Notes under the pieces: generated by a model | Databases searched by the model: none | The model's input: only the letters and a program-made list of their open reading frames with translations | What the model was told of the DNA's origin: nothing | Program-made: the position numbers and the translations under genes | Shown here: piece after piece, positions 22,386 to 34,420 of the stretch | How positions within the stretch are numbered: the stretch's first letter is position 1 | Layout of the letters: every line of letters begins with the position of its first letter | NCBI GenBank assembly: GCA_964034945.1 | Contig: OZ035960.1 | Location: 74,259,085 to 74,323,084 of the forward strand | Direction: 5' to 3' | Source of the DNA: Chrysopilus asiliformis | Lineage: Eukaryota > Arthropoda > Insecta > Diptera > Rhagionidae | Length of the DNA stretch: 64,000 nt

Positions 22386-23121
22386 ACCAGCTTAGTCTTC
22401 AAAAAAAGAGGTAAAATATTTGGGCCTTATTCTGGATATGAAACTTAGTTGGAAACAAAACATCACTGAACGGATAAAGAAGGCCACTGTTGCACTCTAC
22501 TCGTGTAAAAACTCTATTGGGAAAACCTGGGGGTTGGAACCACGGATTGTGCATTAGCTCTATACAGCTGTCGTAAGACCCATACTTTTATATGGGGTGG
22601 TGGTATGGTGGACAGCTCTTGAAACTAAGAGGAATTGCAAACTCTTAAGCAAGGTCCAGAGGACGGCATCTATCTATATTACTGGTGCGCTGAGATCAAC
22701 CCCGACGCACGCACTGGAGATGATGCTACACCTATTACCTCTAGACATCACAGGAAAACAGATGGCAGCCAGCACAGCCATCCGACTCAAAGCAACATCA
22801 CAATGGCATAGTTCCCAAAATGGACATGTCTCAATACTGTTGTCTCAGAGAACACTCCCGGAAAACATCGACTATACCCTACCACTGCTATCTCTAGACA
22901 GAGGGTTCCAAACTGCTATTCCTTCCAGGGAAAACTGGGAAGGGGGAGGAGTTTTGGATACAGAGACGATCCATGTCTGTTAAAGATGGGTCAAAGTTGG
23001 GGGGTAGAGTCGGTGGAGGGATTTTCTCTGAACAACTAAACTTAAATATTGCCTTTGGCCTACCGAATCACTGCAGCATCTTTCAAGCCGAGGTTATGGC
23101 GATCAAAGAAGCCTTAAGCTG
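22386..23121 (+). pseudogene. LINE fragment (LOA/R1-type): RT C-terminus and RNase H
   Basis: Three frames in sequence give the end of a non-LTR reverse transcriptase (VKYLGLILD..L.W near 22410, then RPILLYG at 22578), the RT-to-RNase H linker (LSKVQRTASIYITGALRSTPTHALE from 22650), and the RNase H start (DGSKLGGRVGGGIF near 22985, FQAEVMAIKEAL at 23080). This order fits LOA/R1-like elements with RNase H. A stop at ~22557 and frame changes break it, the 5' part is missing, and the gene is cut at 23121 by long terminal repeat C. Confidence 0.75.
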
Positions 23122-24957
23122 TGAAACGTACGCTTCATTGAGCTTCGTTTCGTAGTTATTCCGTATCCTCGGTGAATTGTAACTGAAAGAAAAAGAAGGA
23201 ACCACAAAGTATTGCATTCGGTAAGGAAAATTAAATACGACAAGATACTTATCTGATGTTATGAGCCTGAGGGATTGTTGAGTATCCTTTCGGCTAAACC
23301 GATGCTGATCCTCTGATGATGATCCAAGTTCGTTTTTCTTTGTTTTGGTCCTTTATTTTATTGTCCTCATTTGGATGGAAAGCTAAAATAAGCACATTCA
23401 AACATTAGTCTTTCTGCTATTGGATTCTGATCATAGATCAAACACCATAACATACCAACAACGTTTAAAGGACAATTCATCCACATGTAAACAAAACAAA
23501 CAAATAACATAAAGAGGGCTGTAATGTTTCACCGGGAAGTGGTGTTTTTGGGGACCGTTAGACGTGTACTCCGCTCTGGGGGCTAAAAAAACATGAACTC
23601 AGGAGACGGCTGGATAACCCCCAAAAATTTCATTCGGTCAAACACAAAAACTAACATGCACTGGGTGGAAATGGTTCACAATCAAGGTTTTCCGGACCCC
23701 GAATTTTATGTTACGACACAGAAAAACTGAGTTAATTGAATTTAAAGAAAACACAAATAAACTGTCAAAAAAAACTAGTGGATTTCCCGCGCTTTTCAAT
23801 TGGGAAATTTTGGGGTAAATTCTTAGAAAAACCGGCACTAGCGACCTCTATTCTCATTCGGTTTTTCACAAATTTTCCGAGGAACAACCATTCAGCACAC
23901 AAAGATTCAACTGACACAAATTCACATTATTTTTACTTTCTTCTACGGAGTATAATAAAGTATTGTATTCATGAAAAATTTCGACCTCTTAATTTTGCCT
24001 AAAAAACATTTCCCGATCACTCCTGAGTCGATTGGAGCCATATTTAAAAAATGTCTTTCTGTCTGTCAGTCTGTCTGTCAGTCTGTCTGTCTGTCAGTCT
24101 GTGTACAAGATTTCTCAAAAACTAATAGAGCTACCGCCATGAAATTTTATAGGCATGTTGGGTCCTGAAATGGGACGATCCTATCAACTTTTGGTGGAAA
24201 TCCGTTAACCGGAAGTATCCAAAATGGCGGTTTTTCAAAAATCGCAATTTCATTTTTCTCGATTTACTCCCAAACTACGCGTTTTTTAGTGGCCTTAAGT
24301 ATGACAAAACTTGGAGAAAATGAAATTTCCCACATTTTTGTCTTTAGCTATAACTCGATATCTCAACCTGTTATCGAGATAAACCGTTATTTCCAAAAAA
24401 AAAAAAACAGTTTTTTGCGATTATCTCGAAAATTGACGGGTTTTTGCTGACTGAATGTATGAAGTGAATTAATGAGAATGGCATTCTGCACAATTTTGTT
24501 TCTTACCGTTATCCGTTATCTTTTACCTTTATTGAGATATTTAGATTAAAATATAAAAAAATATATTTTTGCAAATTACATGCAAACTAACGATTTTTCG
24601 ACAAATTCATTTAAGGAAGAATTGGAGATGTTAAAATTTTCTACCTTTTTGCCATTTACCGTAAATTGATATCTTTTACCGTTCTCAAGTTATCTCAAAT
24701 TCTGTACATTTTTGATATTTTTGGATGAACCAACAATTTATTGGGAGGTTGTATTGGGTTGACAACGCGACAGGGCTCTAGCGTAAATTGCGCAGGGTCG
24801 TAGATTTTGTAGAAGAAAGTTTTGTGTTGACCACAACTGATTTTTTTTAGTTAGATTTGATTATTTTGTCGACACGAAAATCATTAGTTTTTCCGATTTT
24901 CCGAATTCCGCGGAAAATCCCACAAATTACCCACCCCCGAAAACTTATAAAGGGAGG
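23122..24957 (+). repeat. Long LTR C, first segment
   Basis: It starts TGAAACGTACGC, the same start as the B LTR read on the minus strand, and follows it in order with clear divergence (for instance ATCTGATGTTATGAGCCTGAGGGATTGTTGAGTATC near 23250). It breaks off at GGGAGG where retroelement A is inserted, and resumes at 58919. No internal C region is seen before the window ends, so C could be a solo LTR or part of a full element. Confidence 0.8.
23935..24835. mobile_element. Insertion in LTR C with (CTGT)n head
   Basis: Compared with the B LTR, C has about 900 extra bases between ACACAAATTCA (~23920) and TTAGTTAGATTTGATT (~24848). The insert holds (CTGTCTGTCAGT)n at 24057-24100 and no coding frame. 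Its borders are approximate and its family unknown. Confidence 0.45.
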
Positions 24958-25019
24958 TGTGACGGCCCTGGCCGTCACGGCCCTGGCCGTCACCCCCTTA
25001 TTATCATACGCCCGGCCCT

Positions 25020-25122
25020 GACCGACGGGAATGCAATATGCTTATTTAGCATAAGCGTTTCCGTCGGTCAAAAGCGAAACCCGACGCCGCTAGCATCGTA
25101 AGCAATAAAATGCTTACGATGC
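25020..25122 (+). promoter_or_regulatory. Two hairpins in the A LTR, one presenting AATAAA
   Basis: GACCGACGG (25020-25028) pairs with CCGTCGGTC (25061-25069), with an inner ATGCT/AGCAT stem. Then GCATCGTAAGCA (25093-25104) pairs perfectly with TGCTTACGATGC (25111-25122), leaving the six-base loop ATAAAA. The polyadenylation hexamer AATAAA (25104-25109) is thus at the stem-loop junction and loop. The structure repeats in the 3' LTR (second hairpin at 58243-58272). Confidence 0.7.
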
Positions 25123-25292
25123 ACACAAGTGGCTGTTCACGGGTTGGGCGAGTGATAGCGAAACGCGCTGACACTGTGAATTCCTTCGACCAACGCCAGC
25201 AGCTCAAAGGGCTGCTGGAAGCATAATTGGGAATGGAGATTCACTTTAAGTTGGCATTCGTAGTTGGGTTTCTGAAACATAAAGTCGAGTTG

Positions 25293-25720
25293 AGTGAATA
25301 ACTTTAGTATCTTTAAAAGTAATTATTGAATTTGTTAAGAATCAGTTTAATTTCATTAACTAAGTGAATAACTTTAGTATCTTTAAAAGTAATTATTGAA
25401 TTTGTTAAGAATCAGTTTAATTTCATTAACTAAGTGAATAACTTTAGTATCTTTAAAAGTAATTATTGAATTTGTTAAGAATCAGTTTAATTTCATTAAC
25501 TAAGTGAATAACTTTAGTATCTTTAAAAGTAATTATTGAATTTGTTAAGAATCAGTTTAATTTCATTAACTAAGTGAATAACTTTAGTATCTTTAAAAGT
25601 AATTATTGAATTTGTTAAGAATCAGTTTAATTTCATTAACTAAGTGAATAACTTTAGTATCTTTAAAAGTAATTATTGAATTTGTTAAGAATCAGTTTCA
25701 TTCCATTAACCAGTGAATAA
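25293..25720 (+). repeat. Six 70-bp tandem repeats in the A LTR
   Basis: Units start at 25293, 25363, 25433, 25503, 25573 and 25643 and are practically identical; a partial seventh follows. The 3' LTR carries the same six (58443-58860). Confidence 0.95.
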
Positions 25721-25770
25721 ATTTAATAATTCATAAAATTGTGTTTTAAATCCAAGGGGAACACGACAAT

Positions 25771-25787
25771 TGGCGCAGCCGGCAAAC
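25771..25787 (+). promoter_or_regulatory. Primer binding site of A
   Basis: TGGCGCAGCCGGCAAAC starts two bases after the 5' LTR. It resembles the TGGCGCAGTCGG-type sites of 17.6/297-like elements, which are complementary to a serine tRNA. A donor-like AAG|GTAAGT follows at 25801-25809 and could serve a spliced mRNA. Confidence 0.65.
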
Positions 25788-25789
25788 AA

Positions 25790-27181
25790 ACAAAAGGAAA
25801 AAGGTAAGTGATTCATTTTCTTTTCTTCCCAAATTATATGTGTAATAATTAGTGAAAGTGAAGTGAGAACGAAAGCCAACAAAAAGAAAAACAGAGAGAA
25901 ATTTTTTTTTGAAATAAAGTAAAATCAAAAGTTCTCTTGAACAGTCAAAACAAAAAAACACACAGTTTCTCAAGATACAGACGCTGGGGCCCCGGGCCAA
26001 TGTAGCACCGATTGCACATTTAAATCATTCAGACAATTAGTGCTACTCTGCTAAAAAAAAATTCAGAGTTTTACATCCGCACTACATGGTACTGAATCAA
26101 AGATAAATCGCAAGAAGTCCTACATTTGGCTCGGCAAACCAGTGTCTGAAAATTTTTCGGGGAATTGAAATGTGCCTCGCATTAAATCATCCTGGAAAAT
26201 GTCACAACCTTTAAAAGGAAAATTAAATCAGTGACATAAACAGGACAAAAAATAAAACCGCACTTTCAATTACCCAAAAGGGAAAATAATATCGAGGACA
26301 ATGATGTACAAAAATGATTAGTTCAATTGAAAAACTAGTAAAATCAAAAATTTAATAAAGACAAAAACGGTGAAATTTTCTTTTCTCTCTCTTTTATCTT
26401 TCGCCGCTTTTCAGGTCAACTCCACTAACAAAATAAATATAAAGATAAATTATGAACTAAAATCTAAAGATTAAATTTAATGTTATTCAATTTAGCAGTA
26501 GGTAGCATAAAGTGTAATAGCATCCAGCAGTGTAAAGTAAATTATTCAATTCATGGTATGTTTACAATAAAAAGTAATTAAAATATATACATTACAATCG
26601 CCTTTATTCCAAACATACAACATTTTTCAAACTAACTACTAAACACACAAATTTTTTTTTCTTCTCTTCCTTTTCCTATTGCTATTCAATCACAAACAGT
26701 CGTTTTTTTTATCACTTTGCCTGTTTCGCTCGGTCAGTTCATTTTCCATTGTGGAGTTATCGCTACGATCATCGTTTTTTTATATATGGATTGCTAGAAT
26801 CGTTAATTCCTCTCGTTGCCTATTACAAGCACTTGAGTTTTTTATATACTAGCCTTCACAACTGTTCAAATAACCTATTCTTGAAACGATTCGTAATAAG
26901 TACCCTTTACAAAACAAATAATTTTCTTATACGACTTTATTCCAAAACTATTTAACTAAAGGGTAAATAGTCTCAATACCAAGCTAAAATAGGAATAACT
27001 CATTACTTATGGAATAAATTTTCCTCGCTCCGAAGTTTTGATTTACACCCTCCATTAAATCGATTGTCCCTAAAAAACTCCCCGACCTCATGGGTTACAA
27101 TCACGTGAAAATTAATCTGAAACATTAATATACAACGACCTATCGGCCCCGAGTCAATGTAGCACCGATTGCACATTTAAA
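25790..27181 (+). other. Leader of A, part 1 (noncoding)
   Basis: There is no supported gene. A block at 25985-26110 (GCCAATGTAGCACCGATTGC...) recurs at 27147-27185 continued at 44875-44970, so the leader contains a diverged internal duplication. B is inserted in the second copy. Confidence 0.55.
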
Positions 27182-27595
27182 TCGTTATAACGAATTTAAT
27201 CGTTTTTGTATTTATTTTCAAAATCATGTTGTCAACTTCGCTATTGCCGGATAGCTCTGGATGGAAATTGGCCAGAGTTTAGCTGACGCATGATGTTGCT
27301 TGTTTAGTTATATTCTAAATTCAACATAGAACGATTTGAATGGGAAGGCAGACCAAATCCAAAACTAAAATAAATGTAATTCAGTCTCACACCTGATCAC
27401 AAGAAAAATGCACACAATATGTCAATAATTCAATCATACTCTCTCCCCGACATGATCAACCCCTATTGACTTCTTTAGACTAGCATTCTAAAGTTGTCAT
27501 ATTATAAACCCAAAAATAAATTAGCATTAAACAGAAACAGACCTGAATGAAAGGTACCAAAGGATAATTCTTAATGTCTTGTGTCCGTTTTTTTT

Positions 27596-29022
27596 GACGT
27601 GGATACGTCTTGGATTTTGGTAATGGGGGTACAAATTAGAAAATCGGCTTGCTGCCATGATAACAAATTTGCAATCGATGAAACTCGATAGTTTGTGGTG
27701 ATATCTGAACAAAACCTGTGTTATAAGATGAGGGCTACATTAAAGCATTGTATAGGGTATTTTGTTATGTTAAACTATGTTCAATTATGTTTTTAAAAAG
27801 CAAAATCAAAATTTTTACTCCGCTGTTATGCTGTGTCTGCTGCTTGCAGTACAGATTTCACATGTATACTCTTTTTATGCTTTCTTTGTGTGTATTGAAT
27901 CTCATATAGAACTTGATTGTTTCTCTTCTCTAAATGGGTTGTTCTGATTCTGGCTATTCATATTATTTCGGTTCAATTCGCTTTGGAGGAATTGAAAAAA
28001 ATTGAAAATAAAAATCACTCTCGAGAAAACGAAATTCAGAATTTCAGTAAAACGCTCCAAAGAACGAGAAAAAATTATGGTTTTAATTTGCTTTGAGAAC
28101 ACAACTTTAATGCTGGGACCGAGATATCGCTCTCTTACTAATGAAATGCATACTTATATGTGTGTGTGCATCATCCAACAGCAGCCATCGCTCGAACCTT
28201 TCATTCATTTTTATGCAAAGCAAACAAACCGCTTTGAACAAGAGCGGAAAACTTAAAGAGAAACAATTTCGATCTTAAGTTGGGGGGAGAAGGAAAAATG
28301 TGCATCGATCGCATGGCCGAATTAAACACAGGTCTGCTGGTTGCTTTTTAACAGCCACCATTTTGCTACGTCATCGGCAAGAAATATCGGTGCATTCTTT
28401 CTAATGTTGATTGTGTGCGCTAATTTCAATAATATTTCATATAAAAAGGGAAAATTCCCATTGAATCGTATAAGAATTTCTTGCCGATGACGTCAGAGCC
28501 AGAAGCAACTGAGCTGTCAAACAGACCTTGTATAATTCGGCCATGGTTTTGAACACTGTTTTTAGTTGCTCTAAATTGAAATTGCTTCGTTGCTTTTATC
28601 GTGTAATTTTATTTTATTTTTATTTGTTTTTTATCTATGGGCGTTTTCATAAATTCAAGTTCTGCAAAAAAAGATTTCTGATTAAAAAATAACACAAAAG
28701 ATTTTTCTTAATGTTATTCGTTTAGTTTACTTGTTATTCGTTTAGTTTACGAAGAAAATGTTTTGTGCAATTTGCGTAAGTTCCGAGTACATTTATGAAA
28801 ATGCCCTATTAAACATTTTTCGTTGTGTTGCAAGTGAAATTTGATTTGTAGGTACAAGATGCCAAAATTCACAAAACGGAAAGTCAAATCCCGTAACATT
28901 ACGGTCGATCAAATTGTTTCTTTAGTTTCCTTTTCACTAAAATTTCTTACTTAAAGATCTATTGGCGATCGTTGTAGGCGGATCCACGTCTTCTGGCCGT
29001 CTCTACGAGACAGACACCTTGC
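27596..29022. mobile_element. Element E, copy 2
   Basis: 1,427 bp from GACGTGGATACGTC to GACACCTTGC, within the T-run of the B LTR (8 T before, 16 T after; the empty site at 42565-42583 has 19 T). Sub-terminal motifs GACGTGGATACG and its near-complement CGGATCCACGTC form an imperfect inverted pair. It has no coding frame. Direction is unclear; read on the minus strand it would end in poly(A). Confidence 0.8.
28312..28545. mobile_element. Fold-back MITE inside E
   Basis: The ends CATGGCCGAATTAAACACAGG and CCTTGTATAATTCGGCCATG are inverted, and CTTGCCGATGACG/CGTCATCGGCAAG pair inside. The same unit lies in E copy 3 (61768-62003) but I could not find it in copy 1, so it distinguishes two E subtypes. 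Confidence 0.6.
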
Positions 29023-31326
29023 TTTTTTTTTTTTTTTTGACTTATCAAAAACGTATTCTGCTCTTTTTCCCTTTAAACAGCCTCCAAACAAAATAAATAT
29101 ATTAGGTTAATCTGTTCTTACAGTATATAAAAAAAAATGAATAAATAAAATTAACCAAAAGAAATCAACCTTTTTTCCTTATAAAATTGATAAAATAAAA
29201 CCAGTAGGTGGAATATACTAAAGAGAAATAAAATTAGATGGGATACAAATCATAAAAAAAAAATTGTTTTTATGTTGGGGCCCTCAGTTGTATGTACGCC
29301 AAAAAAAAAATTAGCCTGATGTCGGTGACACCAGACGACGCTATGTTAACCTCAGCAGACCTCTCGCGCGTTCGCGCGCGAAATTTTCGATTAAAAAAAA
29401 AACTCTGACAAAAAAAAATCAATATTTATATATCGTATAACGGCTTCGCGTTCAAAAAAAATCAAAAATAAATAATAAATTTAAACAAAAATTTTTAGCA
29501 AATATGAGTTTTGAACAAATTTCAAAAAAAAAAAACAACTGGTTGTGTTCTATCTCTCTTCAAAAAGTTAATTTAATTTTCTTTAATTAATTTTCTTTCT
29601 TCCTTAAAAAAAACAAAAATCATATCAAAAAAAAAATAAATGACTAACGCGGAATTAACTCTGGTAACCCTAGTGGAAGAAGTTCGACTTTTGCCCGTAG
29701 TCGCCAACAACAATTAATTTGTTGTTATTAAATTCAATGTGCCAAGTTTTTTACTTTAGTTTTCGCATGTAGTGTGACGAAAAGAAGAAAAAAAAATGCA
29801 GAAAAAGAAAACCGACGGAATAGGATCTCCCCACGCAATAAAGAAAAAAAAGTAAGTAACAATATGTGTTCGTAGTTTCTCGTAAGAAAAATGTTTCTTA
29901 ACGCAGGATAATCTAACCTGCAAAAATTTTCTTGTGTGGATTCGTAAACAATTGAGTTTACGATCAGTGAAATTCAATTAAAGTGAAGTGAATTAATAAC
30001 AATCAAGACAAAAAGAAAAATTTTAAGATTAAAAAAAAAATATGTACCATCACCAAGCACCCAAAAGAAATTCAAAATAAATAAGTGTATATAAAAAAAA
30101 ATTAATAAATAAAAATATAGTGTTGAATCTGGAGCGATACTCCCTTTGTGAGTCGAGCGAAAAATTCGTCTCCTTTCTTCGCTTACTCCAGCAAAGCACC
30201 CCAAGAATAAAACGAGTGTCTTTTCACTTAAAATGTCACTAAAAAAATAACCAAAAATCTTTCTAAATCAAATTGATTAAATTAATACGATATTCGTGTG
30301 TTTAAAAAAAATAAAATCAAATAAAAAAACAAAATCGCAAAAGATAAGAAAAATCTAAAAAAAACTTCAACGCGTCTGCTTCGATCAAAACTTGAATCCA
30401 AAAAGCGATTTTTGGCGCCAATTCACCTCCCTTTATAAGTTTTCGGGGGTGGGTAATTTGTGGGATTTTCCGCGGAATTCGGAAAATCGGAACATTTAGT
30501 GAGTTTTGTGTCGGCAAAATAATTAAATCCAACTGAAAGACCCAACTTGAATTTGTGTCAAATGAATCTTAGTGGGCTGAATCGCTATTAGCTGGAAAAC
30601 CCGTGAAAAACCCGTGTGAGAATAGAGGTCGCTAGTGCCGGTTTTTCTAAGATTTTACCCTAAAATTTCCCAATCGAAAAGCGCGGGAAACTTCCACTAT
30701 TTTTTTTCGACAGTTTATTTATATTTGATTGATCTAGTTTTTCTGTGTAGTGTTATAGCATTCGTGTACCAGAAAACCTTTATTGAAAACCCTTTTCACC
30801 CAGTGCATGTTAGTTTTTGTGTTTGGGCCCGTGAAAGTTTTGAAGGTTATACAGCTGTCACCGGAACCGATGTTTTTGGGTCTTAGGGCGGAATACCCGT
30901 CTAACAGTCCCAACAACATCGACTCACTGTGATACATTCCTATCTATGTTATTCGTTTGTTTTTGTTTATATGTGGATTGTCCCTTTAATGTTGGTATGT
31001 TATGGTGTTTGGTCCGTGATTAATATTTGATCAAAACTAATGTTTGGATGTGCTTATTTTAGCTTTCCATCCAAATGAGGACAACAAAATAAAAGACCAA
31101 AACAGAGAAAAACGGACTTGGATCATCATCAGGGGATCAGCATCGGTTTAGCCGAAAAGATACTCAACAATCCCTCAGGTTCATAATATCAGATAAGTAT
31201 CTTGTCGTTTTTAATTATCCTTACCGAACGCAATACTTTGTGTTTCCTTTTTTTTCCTTTCAGATTACCACTCACCGGAAATACGAAACCACCACGAAAC
31301 GAAGCTCAAAGAAAGCGTACGTTTCA

Positions 31327-31392
31327 TTATCCCCGTTCTACTGGCAAAAGAAAAAAAGAAAAAAAAAAAGAAAAAGACTCTTAACTACTCTG
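31327..31392 (-). other. B region between pol stop and 3' LTR
   Basis: This short noncoding stretch is C/T-rich on the minus strand. The purine stretch GAACGGGGA just before the LTR start on the minus strand is the best polypurine-tract candidate. Confidence 0.45.
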
Positions 31393-34108
31393 TCAAGATT
31401 GAATGTCTTTCGCGTGGAACACGCCCAGCAGTTTGCCATCCAACCCCACTACTTCGTAATACACATTTCCTTTTTTACTTTTGATGTGTGCCTTAATGAA
31501 CTTTGGACAGAATTTCGCTGTGATCTGTTTACCTGCATTACTTTGTATGAAATTTCTTACATACACTGCATCTCCAGGTTCAAAAGTCCTGACTCGCGAT
31601 CGTAGATTATAATTATGTGCGCATTTGTTATACGCTTCTCGAAGATGGGTTTTTATTTGATCATGGATCAAGGAACGCTGTACTTCACGAGGAACTATCT
31701 CTATATTGTCTTCTTCAAGTGCATCTAAATTGCGCAGCAATTCATATTCAGAACCGTGATTTACCATATGTTGGCCAAATAACGCGAAATGTGGGCTACT
31801 TCCAATACTCTCATGAACGGAATTTCTGAGTGCACATCCTATTTCCGCTAGATGATTATCCCAGTCTCGATGATCTTTACCTTTATAGGCTCGAATTGCT
31901 GCTAGGATAGAACGATTCACTCTCTCTGATGCGTTGGCTTGGGGGGAGTAAAATGCAGACAACATATGATTGACACCATGTGTTTTCAAAAATTGTTTGA
32001 ATTCTTTCGAAATAAATTGAACCCCGTTATCTGTGTGTACTGTCTCCGGTACCCCAAACACGCAAAACACTTCTCGGTACATATATTCAACTACTTTTGC
32101 GGTAGTGGCTCTCGAAATCGCCTTTAACAGGACAAATTTACTGAAGTGGTCAACCACTACCAACACACAGGTATTCCCTTTTTTAGATCGGGTGTAGGGA
32201 CCGAGAAAGTCTATATATAATTTCTGAAAAGGCCTGACCGTGTGTACCCTATCACCCATTGGTGGTCTTAGGACTTTATTTGGAGCTTTAGTCTGTTTAC
32301 AAACGTCACATTTACCCACGTACGCTACTACATCTTTTCTCATCCCTGGCCAATAAAATTTTCGGCGTAACCTATCTAGGGTTTTCACAATTCCCCCATG
32401 AGATGCTACCGGATTATCATGTTCTTTAACCAGGAGTTTTTCACGTAGAGGACCTGGAATCCACAACTTGTATAGCGGTACGTCTGACAGATTCTCAAAT
32501 CGTTTGGGTTCAATTTTAATGTAGAGACGATCATCCAAGATTTTCAGATTCGGATAATGATCCGGTGACTGACCCACAGCCAACTTCCATTTGACGTAAT
32601 CGGGGTCTTTGAAGTCTTCAGACTGAAGATCAAGATCACCAATCTGAATTTTGCCAACCTCAGCTACCACTACCTCTGATGTATCCTCGTAAGCACGCGA
32701 AAGCGCATCTGGGACAACATTTTGCGATCCTTTCTGGTGTTCTATACATAAGTCGAATCCTTGTAGTTTCAAACTCCACCTAGCTAACTTGCCGTTCAAC
32801 TCCTTCTGGCTCATTAACCACTTTAAACTCGAATGGTCCGTGATAATAGTAAACGGAAATCCTTCAATGTATTGTCTATATTTCTTTACACTCAGGACTG
32901 CTGCTAGACATTCCAGTTCTGTCACACTATAATTACGTTGAGCGGAGTTTAGTTTCTGCGACATATATGCTAGCGGACGTTCTTCTCCCTCAGCCGTAAG
33001 CTGGTAAAGCACGCTGCCGATTCCCGTACAACTAGCGTCACAACGAATGTAAAATTTCTTGCTAAAGTCTGGGTTGCCGAGAAATGGTTGAGTTGACAGA
33101 ACTATCTTTAACTGGTCAAATGCCTCTTGAGCTTCTAACGTCCATTTGAACTTAACTCCTTTCTTTAAGAGATCCGTTATTGGTGCAGTTAGAGAGGCGT
33201 AATTCGGTATGAACCTCCTGTACCAGCCCGCCATCCCTAGAAGACGCCTTACATGTCGCACAGTGGATGGAGGTGGGAATTCAACAATTGCCGAAACTTT
33301 TTCTGGATCAGGACGGATTCCATTTTCACCTACTATGTGGCCAAGATATTTTATCTGTTTCATTACAAAGTGGCTCTTTTCAACATTAATCGTGAGGCGT
33401 GCTTTACGCAGACAGTCTGCAACTTTTCGTAGTAGTTCTAGATGCTCCTCCAAATTTGCTGACACGATTAACAGGTCGTCCAGGTAAACAAATACCTTCT
33501 CTCTCAGTTCATGCGGAATTACCTTTTCCATGAGCCTACACATCCGCTGTGCAGCGTTACAGAGGCCAAACGGCATAACGGTGAACTGGTACAGGGGTCT
33601 ACCTGCAACAGTAAATGCGGTTTTCTCCCTGGATGAGACCTCTAACGGAATTTGCCAAAAGGCGTCTTTTAAATCCAGGCTAGTAATATATTTTGTTTCA
33701 TTCAGCCGGCTCAACAGGCCTTCAATGTGCGGAAGAGGAAACGCATCTTTTTTCGTAACCGCGTTAAGCTTTCTAGAATCTAGGCAAGCACGTACTTTAC
33801 CGTTGGCTTTCCTTACCATCACCATCGGCGAACTCCAAGCACTATTACTAACCTCAATAACCCCAAGGGCCAACATTCTGTCCAGCTCTGCGTAAAGCTC
33901 TTTCTGGACCGCCGGGGATATCGGATAGTAACGTTGCTTAATTGGAGTACTGCTCTCTACTTCAATTACGTGCTCCTCAAATGTTGTTTTACCTAAGCCC
34001 TCCTTCGTGAACGATGGATACATCGCAATTACCTCATTTAAACGCTGCTGATCTTCTGATGACAGCTCATGAACAGGATTCACAGGCTCGACAGATTCTT
34101 CCAGTGCA
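31393..34108 (-). CDS. Pol of B: RT, RNase H, integrase
   Basis: The frame is open from the hAT insertion site and continues the gag-protease frame in phase; there is no natural ATG. Numbering from GTG at 34083: RT with VMPFGLCNAAQRM and YLDD at 200-203, RNase H with RCDASCTGIGSVL and ITDHSSLKWL, integrase zinc finger (H-x-H...CDVCKQ), then core VVVDHFSKF, HTDNGVQF and NASERVNRS. The last Asp-Glu pair is separated by 34 residues rather than 35. A C-terminal AVYVRNF-type chromatin/SH3-like tail is present. All domains are intact, so only the hAT insertion breaks this gene. Family: Ty3/gypsy without env. Confidence 0.93.
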
Positions 34109-34420
34109 CTGATGACCAGTGTTGGGGCCAGATAATTATTTTTTTCTATACTAATTATATAAAGAGGTAAAGTTTGTTTGTTTGTTTGTTTGTTTGTTTG
34201 TTTGTTTGTTTGTGCAGGGTAATCTCTGGAACCACTGATCCGATTCTGAAAATTCTTTCACTGATAGAAAGCTACACTATTCCCGAGTGTTATAGGCTAC
34301 TTTTTATTGACCTCCCCCCTCTCCTTTGGTACCCCTTCCCTGATAACTTTCGAACCGTTCAACCGATTGGGGTGCGGCTTTCATTAATATAGAAGTCATT
34401 CCTCAAGGAAATTTTTCGCC

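Larger units (their letters stand above)
24958..25768 (+). repeat. 5' LTR of element A
   Basis: It is 811 bp, TGTGACGG...CACGACA. It differs from the 3' LTR (58124-58918) mainly by one 15-bp duplication near its start and a single base. The flanking duplication is GAGG at 24954-24957 and 58919-58922. It contains a terminal palindrome (GTGACGGCCCTGGCCGTCAC), a hairpin holding AATAAA, and six 70-bp tandem repeats. Confidence 0.95.
27186..31326 (-). repeat. 3' LTR of B (interrupted by E)
   Basis: Removing 27596-29022 leaves about 2.7 kb, practically identical to 42163-44870. On the minus strand it begins TGAAACGTACG and ends TTCGTTATA. The small open frames inside (for example 29756-30204) are present in both LTRs and carry no recognisable domain. 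Confidence 0.9.

Noticed and set aside
25293..25720. CRISPR-like array
   Set aside because: Direct tandem units without unique spacers, inside an LTR of a eukaryotic retroelement.
26749..26955. Small hydrophobic frame in the A leader
   Set aside because: Short, no neighbours or motifs; probably chance in AT-rich DNA.
29756..30204. Two small frames also present at 43294-43748
   Set aside because: They lie in the B LTR, have no domain and are AT-driven; duplication reflects the LTR pair.
31140..31330. Possible host gene exon upstream of B pol
   Set aside because: The sequence is repeated in the other B LTR and in LTR C, so it is LTR sequence.
33209..33895. Plus-strand frames over B pol
   Set aside because: Antisense of conserved RT sequence.
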